DNA of 64,000 nt from NCBI RefSeq assembly GCF_025558485.1, contig NZ_CP102930.1:124001-188000 (forward strand), read 5' to 3'. A model generated the notes under the pieces. It had not been told where the DNA came from and did not search any database. It saw only the letters and a program-made list of their open reading frames with translations. Positions 43,361-51,313 of the stretch are shown one piece after another. The stretch is from Bdellovibrio bacteriovorus. GTDB taxonomy: Bacteria; Bdellovibrionota; Bdellovibrionia; Bdellovibrionales; Bdellovibrionaceae. The position numbers were made by a program, and so were the translations under genes. Positions within the stretch are counted from its first letter, which is position 1; every line of letters starts with the position of its first letter.

Positions 43361-44910
43361 TTGCACACTCCGGATTTGGAGGATTCACGAATTGCATCGG
43401 GCACTTTTTCAGGCTTCTTTTTAATAAGATCCAGAACCTGTTTACGTTCGCTCTGGGACAGGTCCGACAAGTAACCCAGGAACATGCCCATTTCCTCGGA
43501 ATCAACTTTCTTCTGACTGCTTTCCAGAACCTTCAGCACATCTTTATCCGCAGAAATTTCCTTCAACGACACGGCTAGTGACTTGATGGATTCCGCTTCG
43601 ACTTTACGGCCCTCTTTTGCCACCTTGGCATAAGAACCCAAACGGGAAGCTTGGGCCGCATTTTTCATGACTTTCAAGCCCGCGCCAAATGGAAGAATCG
43701 ACGCTGCGGAAAATCCCGCTTCGGCCAGGTCAGAATAGGCCTTTTCGCTTGCCTGATCCGCTTTGCTGAAAGCTTCTTTTGCGGACCCTTCTGCAAATGC
43801 AGACGCCTTCAAGCTGCGCGCTTCAATAAAAGATTCATGCGCTTTCGTCGAGGCATAAATGGCTTCCCCGCCCCCGGCAAGGGTTCCGGCCAAAGCCGCC
43901 CCGGCAGCAACTGTTGTCAAAGTGCCCGCAGCGGCAGTTCCGGACAGAACAGCAGCTCCCGCACCCGCACCAATACCTGTTGCCAGTAAAACACCACCCA
44001 CCACCAAACCACCCCAGAAGATGGCCTTGTCCAAAGTTTCTTTATTCCGGGCCTTTCTGTCGTAGTCCTGCAAAAGCTTGCACACCATTCCCATCGCACC
44101 CGGGTTTTCCATCAGATATTGGGCACTGGCCGCCGGGTTCGTTACCAGCAGACTTTGCAAAGCCTCATCCACGTCTTTTTTGACGCTGTCTTTTAAATAG
44201 TCCGCATGGATTTTAAGCTCATCATCGACTTCCTTAAAAGCCGTGACGATATCTTTCCTGACAATGATGTCTTTATTTTTTCTTTCACGGATCGCTTTGG
44301 TGTAAAGCAAAAGCTCTGTCCCTGCTTGTGGAGGTTTCACAGACATTTCCCGTTCCCGGTCCGTCAGCTCCACTGCGATATCCAATGCATCTTTTTTTGC
44401 AGCATCCTTCCAGTAAGATTGGGTTTTGCTTAGCTGCTTTTGAGCAGAATCCAAGATCCTGGCCCTTGCCTCCTCTTTCATGTTTTTATCAAGGGCCCGC
44501 CCAAATCCTTGCAGCTTCCGGCTGTTCTGAATCACATTGGCACAGATGTCGGAGTTAAGAGCCTGCGCATTCAACGACCTGGCCAACGCCTCAGAAACCC
44601 CCTGTGCCGCAGCATGGGACAGCAGACACTTTTGCAAGTCTTCCTGAAGCTTGGTCACCGCCAGCAGGTTGTTCCCCTGCTGCAGAATCTTTTGGCCTTC
44701 AGGCGTTTCCAACTGGGCCATTTTGGATTTATCAGCCAGAAGTTCTTTAAATGAAGAACGGAAAGAGGCCACGATCTGGTCGTCCTCTAAATTCGCGGCC
44801 GTCCAGGCAATTTGTTTGGTGTATAAAAGCTCCAGATCAGCACCGGACGCCCCCGCCATTTCAGAAAAAAGAAGACATAAAATAAGAAGGGCTGAAACCG
44901 GATTACTCAT
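43357..44910 (-). CDS. exported protein with glycine-rich hydrophobic hairpin
   Basis: A 517-residue protein of unknown family. A signal peptide (VSALLILCLLFSEMAGA) opens it. A largely helical charged region of about 280 residues follows, with cysteines (KCLLSH, DICANV, MVCKLL). At about 310-365 lies a Gly/Ala-rich hydrophobic double helix (WGGLVVGGVLLATGIGAGAGAAV, then AAAGTLTTVAAGAALAGTL; glycine-zipper pattern), so it may insert in a membrane. A charged helical tail ends in GVCK. It is coupled by a 4-bp overlap to the exported J-domain gene, which suggests joint action. Confidence 0.6.
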   Translation of the reverse strand: MSNPVSALLILCLLFSEMAGASGADLELLYTKQIAWTAANLEDDQIVASFRSSFKELLADKSKMAQLETPEGQKILQQGNNLLAVTKLQEDLQKCLLSHAAAQGVSEALARSLNAQALNSDICANVIQNSRKLQGFGRALDKNMKEEARARILDSAQKQLSKTQSYWKDAAKKDALDIAVELTDREREMSVKPPQAGTELLLYTKAIRERKNKDIIVRKDIVTAFKEVDDELKIHADYLKDSVKKDVDEALQSLLVTNPAASAQYLMENPGAMGMVCKLLQDYDRKARNKETLDKAIFWGGLVVGGVLLATGIGAGAGAAVLSGTAAAGTLTTVAAGAALAGTLAGGGEAIYASTKAHESFIEARSLKASAFAEGSAKEAFSKADQASEKAYSDLAEAGFSAASILPFGAGLKVMKNAAQASRLGSYAKVAKEGRKVEAESIKSLAVSLKEISADKDVLKVLESSQKKVDSEEMGMFLGYLSDLSQSERKQVLDLIKKKPEKVPDAIRESSKSGVCK

Positions 44911-45060
44911 CCCTTTCCTATCGGAAATTATCTGGACTTATTTATGCTGACCATAGTCCAGTCTCAGCGAAAACAGTTCAATGATATTAAGTGTTTCCTA
45001 TTCTGGACCTCACGACCATCCGGCCTTGCTGATTAACAAGGCAAAACTCATAATTTAACT

Positions 45061-45825
45061 ATGGATTTATTTATAGTTACAGGCGGCTCTAAAGGGCTGG
45101 GGGAACAGGTTTGTCTGCAAGCTCTGGAACAAGGGCATCAGGTACTCAACCTTTCCCGCTCCCGTCCCACTTTTAAATCAGCTAAATCAGCTCAATTCAA
45201 ACATATGACCGCCGATTTCAGTCGCGGCCTCAGCACTATTAAGAAAGTGGAAATAGTTCTGGAAAATCTGGATCTTTCCTCTTTCCGCAGGATTCATCTG
45301 ATCAACAACGCCGCTTTGATAAATCCCGTGGGTTCACTGGCAGATCTAAATCCGGATGACATCAACACTCATCTGGTCACTAACTTGATTTCACCCGTGC
45401 TGCTTTCCCAGGTTTGTGCCCGTCTGGCCACCGAAGAAAAGAAACCTTTAACGATTTTCAATATTGGTTCAGGTGCAGCCTTCCGTCCGATTTCAGGGTG
45501 GTCAATGTACTGTTCTTCCAAAGCAGGGCTTAAGATGTTTACAGAAAACACCGCTTTGGATCTGGAAACCTCAAAGAATAAGAAAATCAAAATCTATCAT
45601 TTCAGTCCCGGCGTGCTGGACACACAAATGCAGCAGACCATCCGCAGCTTCAAGAAAAAAGACTTTCCAGATGTCGCCAGCTTCAAAAAGCTCAAGACAG
45701 ATCATCAATTGCGCTCTCCTGCCGATGTGGCGGCCCTCGTGGTCGGGTTCTGTTTGCAACCTCAAAAATATAAAATGCAATCTTCTTTGATCTCGGTTCA
45801 GGATTTGGAAAAAAAGGGACGTTGA
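45061..45825 (+). CDS. SDR-family NAD(P)-dependent oxidoreductase
   Basis: A 254-residue short-chain dehydrogenase with the cofactor loop TGGSKGLG at about residue 8, the NNAA motif, and the catalytic YxxxK in SMYCSSKAGLKMF with the preceding serine (NIGSGAAFRPISGWS). The sepiapterin reductase/benzil reductase branch is the closest resemblance. It heads a three-gene run with an FG-GAP/UnbV protein and a SnoaL-like protein. The substrate is unknown. Confidence 0.82.
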   Translation: MDLFIVTGGSKGLGEQVCLQALEQGHQVLNLSRSRPTFKSAKSAQFKHMTADFSRGLSTIKKVEIVLENLDLSSFRRIHLINNAALINPVGSLADLNPDDINTHLVTNLISPVLLSQVCARLATEEKKPLTIFNIGSGAAFRPISGWSMYCSSKAGLKMFTENTALDLETSKNKKIKIYHFSPGVLDTQMQQTIRSFKKKDFPDVASFKKLKTDHQLRSPADVAALVVGFCLQPQKYKMQSSLISVQDLEKKGR

Positions 45826-45827
45826 AA

Positions 45828-47471
45828 ATGAAACGATTTTTTATCAGTGGCTTCGTTGTAGGATTCTTTGCTCTTGGTTTCACCCTGTCCAATCCGGAGT
45901 GGCGCTTTCACACATCTTCAGCTCACTCAGAGGAATTCAGCTCCACAGCCTCGCAGTTTCAGGATGTCACGACCTCTTCCGGGCTTCCCGCCTTGCACAC
46001 CACAACCCTGGCCTTCGGGGACTATGACAACGATGGCTGGGTGGATATGCTGGCCGGTGGAAAACTGTTTAGAAATATCAGCAGCAAAAATAGCATTCAA
46101 TTTTCCGATGTCACAGAGCTTGTGGGCATTCGTGAAATGAAAGGTGCGCCCCTGTTTGTGGATCTGGATAACAATCGCCTGCTGGACATTATGACCACCA
46201 AGGGTCAGGTCTTTATGCAGACCACAAAAGGAAAATTTATCGAATCATCCCAAGCGCTGGGCTTCATTCTTCCTGAACACGCCCACGCACTGGCCATTGT
46301 GGATGTGAACAAGGATGGCTGGATTGATGTCCTGGCGGGATTCAGCGAACCTAAGTTCGGTGATCCGCTGTTGCCGTCAAAAATGTACATAAACACCAAA
46401 GGTAAACGTTTGACAGACGCCACACCGCTGGCGCTACGCCAAAGTCAAAACTATCTGCGCGGCATTGCTGTTGCCGATTATAACAACAACGGATCTATCG
46501 AGGCTTATTTCTCAAATTACCGTCTTCGTCCAAATAATTTCTATACGCTGGGAAGCTTTCTTCTGATGGATCAGGCCCCACTTTTGGGAATTCAAGGGGA
46601 CCACGATCCAAAAAAATTCTATGACCAGTCCCGCAAGGCATATTATGGCCCACAGTACGGTCACACGATATCTTCGGTCTGGGCGGACTTCAACAATGAT
46701 GGAAATCTGGATCTTTGGGTTTCAAATCTGGTGCACAAATTTGTCGGCATGACCAACAAAGGCACTTTCGACCAACGCGGATATCTTTGTGACGATTCTA
46801 AAATCTATCGCAACAGCGGTGCTCCTTTTTATCGCCTGATGGATGTGCGCCCGGCTTCAGGAATTGCCTACCGCCCGATCGGGGATTTCTCAAAATATAA
46901 AGGCGACGAACTATGGGCACAAACCACGGCTGCCGACTTTGACAATGACGGGCTGCTGGATGTTTACATCAGTCAGGTTTACGATCTGGCGTACTCGTAT
47001 TCCCTGCTTTACAAAAACATCGGTGGCTTTAAATTCAAAGATGTCGGCGCTGAACAGGGCATACGTGTCTTTGACAGCTATGCAGCTGCATGGGCGGATC
47101 TGAACAATGACGGCAAAATGGATCTGGTTCAATCAGGACGTCTGCGTAATGGGGAAGCGCCTGGCATTCGCGTCTTACAGAATGTAGTGAATGACAATAA
47201 CAACTTCCTGCGCGTGCAACTGAAGGGCACTCGTTCCGGCACGCAGGCTGTGACAGCCCAGGTACGAGTGTTCCATCGCGGCGGCGTTTTCCTGCGCCAG
47301 CAGGATGGCGTGACAGGAACCATGAATCAGCAAAATGATCCAACATTGCATTTCGGTTTAGGGCAAATCAAAGAAATCACCAAAGTGGAAATCCGCTGGC
47401 CATCCGGAAAGGTGCAAACTCTGGGGCCAACAGCTGTAAACCAAACTCTTAGAATTGAGGAACCCCGCTAA
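45828..47471 (+). CDS. exported FG-GAP/VCBS repeat protein with UnbV/ASPIC domain
   Basis: A 547-residue exported protein, N-terminal helix GFVVGFFALGFTL. It carries about seven calcium-binding repeats with DxDxDG-type loops (GDYDNDGWVDML, VDVNKDGWIDVL, ADFNNDGNLDLW, ADFDNDGLLDVY, ADLNNDGKMDLV), which fold as a beta-propeller. The C-terminal domain NFLRVQLKGTRSGTQAVTAQVRVFHRGGVFLRQ (shared short pieces LKGTRSG and IRWPSGKVQTLGP) is UnbV/ASPIC, as in CRTAC1-like proteins. The ATG at 45828 is 3 bp after the SDR stop; a TTG at 45822 would add two codons. The role is unknown; similar proteins can bind extracellular matter. Confidence 0.85.
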   Translation: MKRFFISGFVVGFFALGFTLSNPEWRFHTSSAHSEEFSSTASQFQDVTTSSGLPALHTTTLAFGDYDNDGWVDMLAGGKLFRNISSKNSIQFSDVTELVGIREMKGAPLFVDLDNNRLLDIMTTKGQVFMQTTKGKFIESSQALGFILPEHAHALAIVDVNKDGWIDVLAGFSEPKFGDPLLPSKMYINTKGKRLTDATPLALRQSQNYLRGIAVADYNNNGSIEAYFSNYRLRPNNFYTLGSFLLMDQAPLLGIQGDHDPKKFYDQSRKAYYGPQYGHTISSVWADFNNDGNLDLWVSNLVHKFVGMTNKGTFDQRGYLCDDSKIYRNSGAPFYRLMDVRPASGIAYRPIGDFSKYKGDELWAQTTAADFDNDGLLDVYISQVYDLAYSYSLLYKNIGGFKFKDVGAEQGIRVFDSYAAAWADLNNDGKMDLVQSGRLRNGEAPGIRVLQNVVNDNNNFLRVQLKGTRSGTQAVTAQVRVFHRGGVFLRQQDGVTGTMNQQNDPTLHFGLGQIKEITKVEIRWPSGKVQTLGPTAVNQTLRIEEPR

Positions 47472-47803
47472 TGACCACCGAACAAAGAGTTGCACTGGTG
47501 CAAGGGCAACTGGATGCCTACAACAACCGCGATATCGACAAGTTTTGCTCTTTCTACCATCCTGAGGTCACGGCTTATCGTCTGGGGCAGGACGGGCCCT
47601 TCTGTGTGGGTATGGAAACTTTTCGCAAACTCTATGATGAAAAGTTCAGGAACACTCCGGATCTGCACTGCACCCTGAAAAGCCGTATTGTTCTGAACAA
47701 CAAGGTGCTGGATGAAGAATCCGTGGTTCCCAGCGGCTCTCACGTCGTTGCCATCTATGAATTCAAAGATGGCCTGATTAAAGACATCTGGTTTGCCTAC
47801 TAA
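47471..47803 (+). CDS. SnoaL-like (NTF2 fold) protein
   Basis: A 110-residue protein with the NTF2-like fold: VQGQLDAYNNRDIDKFCSFYHPEVTAYRL at the start (conserved YN.RD and F...Y), then GMETFRKLYDEKF and SHVVAIYEFKDGLIKDIWFAY at the end. SnoaL-like proteins are cyclases or isomerases or bind small molecules. Its ATG overlaps the stop of the previous gene (TAATG). It closes the three-gene run. Confidence 0.8.
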   Translation: MTTEQRVALVQGQLDAYNNRDIDKFCSFYHPEVTAYRLGQDGPFCVGMETFRKLYDEKFRNTPDLHCTLKSRIVLNNKVLDEESVVPSGSHVVAIYEFKDGLIKDIWFAY

Positions 47804-47808
47804 AACAC

Positions 47809-47843
47809 TTTCCATGGGAATCCTTTCCGGGGTTCCCTGGAAA
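47809..47843 (+). terminator. hairpin after the SDR/FG-GAP/SnoaL operon
   Basis: A long imperfect stem TTTCCATGGGAA against TTCCCTGGAAA with a 10-base loop, six bases after the stop; A-rich but without a long T tract. Confidence 0.5.
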
Positions 47844-47947
47844 AACACGGAACAACTCCGACTCTCTTAACAGATTCAAAACACGACAAATCACCCTTTT
47901 GCAGTCAAAAAGCTGTTTCCAACAAACACTTTTGAAAAGGGGTTCCC

Positions 47948-48283
47948 ATGAAAGCTTTCTTCGCCCTGCTGGCGGCACTTTCCACTTCCACTTCAGCCTT
48001 GGCTTCTGAAACCGTGACTTGCGAAGGTCCATTGAAATCCGGCACACATGCTGCCTTTGAAATGACTGGTAGCACAGCCACTTTGGCTTTCGATTATCGC
48101 GAATTTGTGATCGACATGGATTGCAGAGAATACGCAGCCGATCTTCCGGTTCTGGTTTGTGTTGAAAACATCCCGGGTGACCACAAATATGTGGTGCAAT
48201 TGGCAAACGGTCAGGCTCATGTGACTTTGGAAGCCAGCAACCCCAACGCGACTGTTTATAAGGGCGCTTTGAACTGCAAATAG
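47948..48283 (+). CDS. small exported protein
   Basis: A 111-residue protein with a signal peptide (FFALLAALSTSTSALAS) and four cysteines in the mature part (VTCEG, DMDCRE, VLVCVE, ALNCK) likely forming two disulfides. A GGGG site lies before the ATG. No family is recognised. It is the first of several small exported genes in 47.9-50.6 kb. Confidence 0.7.
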   Translation: MKAFFALLAALSTSTSALASETVTCEGPLKSGTHAAFEMTGSTATLAFDYREFVIDMDCREYAADLPVLVCVENIPGDHKYVVQLANGQAHVTLEASNPNATVYKGALNCK

Positions 48284-48414
48284 TCCCATTCCAGGCTGCC
48301 ATTTACGGCGGCCTTTCTTTTTATGCACGAAAAGAATATATACTTTCTTTCAATGTAATTTACAAATACCCCTACCAAGCCTACAAAAGCCCCATCAAAC
48401 ACGGAGTAATAAAT

Positions 48415-48918
48415 ATGAAGTTCTTGTTGATGCTATTGTTGACTGCTTTTTCCCTGAATTCCCTGGCCTCTTCCCATGCGGAAGATTTGTTCATTAAAAA
48501 AGTCTATGCAGTGACCGAGGCAAACAACGGGCGCAGCGAAGATGTGGACCCGGAAACTCTGACCTCCAGGCAAATCGACGGTCTGATGAAGGCTGCAAAT
48601 GCAGAAGCCGACATCTGGTATGACACGATTCTCGAAGGCGACTATATGCTGAATTCCGAGGCTGAAGTCGAAGTGGCGGCTTTAAGCAAATACTATTCGG
48701 CCTCTGGTGAATTTGTGGCTTATCGTGCAATCATCCAGCATGCAGCCTATGACGTGGGCAGCTGTGATATCGACTGGGAAGAAGATCAGGACAAAATGGA
48801 TCAGTTTCTGAAAGGAAACTGCACACCCGGTTATATTTCCAGCGGAATCTTCATCAGCCCGGACTTCAAATTCCACTTCCGCGACGAAAATGCCATTGAG
48901 GATTTTTCCGAAGAATAG
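48415..48918 (+). CDS. exported protein of unknown function
   Basis: A 167-residue protein with a signal peptide (FLLMLLLTAFSLNSLAS). The mature part is acidic and mixed in structure, with two cysteines (GSCDIDWE and GNCTPGYI). A GGAG site precedes the ATG. It is convergent with the small exported gene at 48955. No family is recognised. Confidence 0.65.
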   Translation: MKFLLMLLLTAFSLNSLASSHAEDLFIKKVYAVTEANNGRSEDVDPETLTSRQIDGLMKAANAEADIWYDTILEGDYMLNSEAEVEVAALSKYYSASGEFVAYRAIIQHAAYDVGSCDIDWEEDQDKMDQFLKGNCTPGYISSGIFISPDFKFHFRDENAIEDFSEE

Positions 48919-48954
48919 GAAGCCACGAAGCAAGCCGTGACTTCCCTGACGAAG

Positions 48955-49311
48955 TTACGGCAATGCCGGATAGGCACAAATCAACGAATCCGCTTGTCCC
49001 ACCGACAAAACATCATTCGGCATCTTTGCCACAATGTGGGTCACTTGAGAAAACTCCATTTCAAAAATCTGCCCTTCATAACGTGCGGCGCCCTCCACCA
49101 AAAGCCCCTTGTCCTGTGCCTTCACTTGTCCGGCTACCAGAACCACCAAATCAATATCCCCGGTCAACTCATCGGCAATGCCCATCACGCTCAGCGCTGA
49201 ATCCACAGTCGGCAGACTTTCACAGTGAAAAACCACCGCTCCATCCCCGTTCCCTGCCATTGCCTGCGCCCCTGCCATAACCAATACTGCTGATACGATC
49301 CATGCTTTCAT
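48955..49311 (-). CDS. small exported protein, paralogue of the product at 50308
   Basis: A 118-residue protein with a signal peptide (WIVSAVLVMAGAQAMAG). The mature part has GNGDGAVVFHCES near the start, a Val/Leu-rich strand (IDLVVLVAGQVKAQD), then KGLLVEGAARYEGQIFEMEFSQVTH and a late cysteine (SLICAY). The same pattern appears in the product of 50308-50649. It is divergent from the TIGR02147 regulator, and the shared upstream region holds three palindromes. Confidence 0.7.
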   Translation of the reverse strand: MKAWIVSAVLVMAGAQAMAGNGDGAVVFHCESLPTVDSALSVMGIADELTGDIDLVVLVAGQVKAQDKGLLVEGAARYEGQIFEMEFSQVTHIVAKMPNDVLSVGQADSLICAYPALP

Positions 49312-49390
49312 ATGCTCTCCTTGTAAGAGGTTTATGTGTTTGTCTTGAGTGGGGTTGTAATTGAAGTCTCTCTAACTTAGCCAGCATTAT

Positions 49391-49452
49391 TGACACAAAG
49401 CGTGTCAGTTTATGACACATGAAAAACCTGCCTCCGTGTCAGTTTTTGACAC
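49391..49452. promoter_or_regulatory. three TGACA palindromes (probable operator cluster)
   Basis: Three 17-bp inverted repeats with a 5-base spacer lie in the divergent promoter region: TGACAC-AAAGC-GTGTCA (49391-49407), GTGTCA-GTTTA-TGACAC (49402-49418), GTGTCA-GTTTT-TGACAC (49436-49452). The first two share one half-site. They lie 56 bp or more before the regulator's ATG (49508) and about 80-140 bp before the start of the divergent gene. The regulator downstream is the natural candidate ligand; this is inference. Confidence 0.7.
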
Positions 49453-49507
49453 AAATTGCGGCAAAAAAACTGGATCTTAAATTCCACTGGTGTTAAACCC
49501 CTGCCCT

Positions 49508-50311
49508 ATGGAGCTTCACCGTTTGAAAAGTAAAAGAATCCAGGCCCGCAGCTTTAAACAACTTCTGCAGGAAGAACTCGTTGCGCGTTGTCGCTCCAAT
49601 CCAAACTACTCTCTTCGTTCCTTCGCTCGATCCCTGCAGGTAGAGCCTTCCGCATTATCACAAATGATCAACGGCAAACGTCCTATTACAGAGAAAATGA
49701 AAATGCGTCTGGGCTCTGCCTTGGGGCTGACAACGGATCAACTTCGCCGTCTGCCAGCTTCTGCCGAAGCCATGCAGGGGCACAATGAAATCAGAATCCA
49801 GTTTCAGCAGCTGACGATGGATTCTTTCGCCGTTATATCCGACTGGTATCACTATGCGATTTTGGAGCTAACTTATCTGGAGGACTTCAAATCTGATGCC
49901 ATCTGGATCGCTCAGCGTTTGGGCATCACCAAGTCCGAGGTTAATATTGCAGTCAACCGTCTGCTGCGTCTGGGACTTTTAAAGAAAAATGAAAAGGGTA
50001 AATGGATTGATGCCTCTGAAAATGGGGAACTGACTCACCTTAGCCCCTCAGAAACATCCGATGCGGCACGAAAGTATCAGATCCAACTGCTGGAACTTTC
50101 CCAAAATGCCGTGCGTGAGATTGCTGTGAAAAAACGCAATCATACTTCAGCCACGCTCTGTTTTGATCCTGAGGATCTTGAGCTGGCTATTGAACGTATT
50201 GCCGACTTCAGAAGATCTTTTGCCCGGGACTTCCAGCCCAAGAAAGCCAAAGATGTCTATCAACTGCAAATCAGCTTCTTCCCGCTGACAAAACAAAAGG
50301 ACAATGTATGA
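49508..50311 (+). CDS. TIGR02147 family transcriptional regulator
   Basis: A 267-residue DNA-binding protein. The N-terminal helix-turn-helix (FKQLLQEELVARCRSNPNYSLRSFARSLQVEPSALSQMINGKRPIT, key parts YSLRSFA and SALSQMINGKR) is followed by the DUF4423-type middle (DSFAVISDWYHYAILELTYLEDFKSDAIWIAQRLGITKSEV) and a C-terminal domain (CFDPEDLELAIERIADFRRSF). This matches the full TIGR02147 arrangement. The ATG at 49508 is preferred over a GTG at 49490. Its TGA overlaps the ATG of the next gene, so both are translated together. Confidence 0.85.
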   Translation: MELHRLKSKRIQARSFKQLLQEELVARCRSNPNYSLRSFARSLQVEPSALSQMINGKRPITEKMKMRLGSALGLTTDQLRRLPASAEAMQGHNEIRIQFQQLTMDSFAVISDWYHYAILELTYLEDFKSDAIWIAQRLGITKSEVNIAVNRLLRLGLLKKNEKGKWIDASENGELTHLSPSETSDAARKYQIQLLELSQNAVREIAVKKRNHTSATLCFDPEDLELAIERIADFRRSFARDFQPKKAKDVYQLQISFFPLTKQKDNV

Positions 50312-50649
50312 AAACCCATATCTGTGTCTGCGCTCTGCTTTTAACAAGCCTTTCTGCCCCGGCTCGCATACGTCAAGGTGTTAAGGAAGGTGGTGGAGAC
50401 TCCGCAGCTGTGTTTGTGTGCGAGTCTCAGAACCAAAAAATTCCTATTCGAATTTATGGATTTTCTTCAATGACCGATGGTTTGGAACTACAAGTCTATT
50501 TGAACGGAAAGCTGACCGCCCGGGATGCCGGGCAGCTTCAGGAAAATGCATTTTCAGGGACTCAATATAGGATCACTTTCGCAAAGATCAGCACTTTATC
50601 TTCGGTACATAACACACAGACTTTTCCACTCACTTGTATCTTTAATTAA
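50308..50649 (+). CDS. small exported protein, paralogue of the product at 48955
   Basis: A 113-residue protein with a short signal peptide (ICVCALLLTSLSAPA). The mature part has GGGDSAAVFVCES, then LELQVYLNGKLTARDAGQLQENAFSGTQYRITFAKIST and a late cysteine (LTCIFN). This lines up with the protein at 48955-49311 over its whole length. It starts inside the regulator's stop codon (ATGA overlap). Confidence 0.72.
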   Translation: MKTHICVCALLLTSLSAPARIRQGVKEGGGDSAAVFVCESQNQKIPIRIYGFSSMTDGLELQVYLNGKLTARDAGQLQENAFSGTQYRITFAKISTLSSVHNTQTFPLTCIFN

Positions 50650-50651
50650 AG

Positions 50652-50695
50652 CTTCTTCGGGGACCGCCAGCATCGGGGCCGGTCCCCGTCTGAAG
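50652..50695 (+). terminator. strong hairpin after the TIGR02147 cassette
   Basis: A perfect 9-bp stem CGGGGACCG/CGGTCCCCG within a wider CTTC/GAAG stem, 13-base loop. There is no T tract, so it may act as a weak terminator or protect the end of the message. Confidence 0.55.
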
Positions 50696-50803
50696 TAACA
50701 TCAACTGTCCCTTTGATTTCCAACAAAAAAAGCTCGGCCCCGCGCCACAACTCCTGAAATAATTTTGACAACAAGAGAGCCTTTTCCAGAGTATGATGGC
50801 ACC

Positions 50804-51242
50804 ATGAACAACGGTCGCTTCCCTCTGAACTTTCTATTTGTTGTAAAAGGTCAATGGCACCTATGTGCTGTCCTATGAAACCCCCTCATGGCAATTCTGG
50901 CAAAGAGGGGATCAGAACTTCCAGGCCGAACCTGACGACAAGATCTATTTCTTCGCCCAGATTTTTTCCCCGGCCCGTTTTAGCGACTCCGTAATCCTGC
51001 ACTGGTACTACAAAGACCCGGTGCGCGGCTGGCAGACCACAGACAAAATTCCCATGACCATTGCCGGAGGCCGCGAGGGCGGTTATCGAGGCTTTGCATC
51101 CAAGCAGAACTATTCAGAAGGCCGCTGGAGGATCAGCGTGGAAACCACGGACGGACGTGAAATCGGCCGGATTTATTTCGATGTCACCAAAGTCAGCGAG
51201 ATCAATCCCCACCGCGCCTTTTACAAAGACATTTTCCGATAA
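50804..51242 (+). pseudogene. DUF2914 protein remnant (internal deletion)
   Basis: From 50847 to 51242 an open frame encodes KVNGTYVLSYETPSWQFWQRG and a complete DUF2914 domain (IYFFAQIFSPARFSDSVILHWYYKDP, AGGREGGYRGFASKQNYSEGRWRISVETTDGREIGRIYFDV), but the first possible start is a GTG at 50865. An ATG at 50804 begins a 20-codon piece in another frame (NNGRFPLNFLFVVKG). Full-length DUF2914 proteins often have several membrane helices before the domain. I infer that the middle was lost, joining the start to the end out of frame. The 125-residue domain alone could still be made. Confidence 0.6.
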
Positions 51243-51243
51243 T

Positions 51244-51276
51244 AAAAAAGCCGCTGCGAAAAACAGCGGCTTTAAA
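51244..51276 (+). terminator. intrinsic terminator, convergent genes
   Basis: Perfect 7-bp stem GCCGCTG/CAGCGGC with A and T tracts on both sides, between the DUF2914 frame and the minus-strand barrel gene. Confidence 0.85.
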
Positions 51277-51313
51277 TCAAGACTCAAAAATTCGAGGCCT
51301 TCTTTTATTAGTA

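Noticed and set aside
50765-50797. Promoter TTGACA ... TATGAT before the DUF2914 remnant
   Set aside because: The spacing of 21 bp is too long, and the -10-like box is only 6 bases before the ATG.
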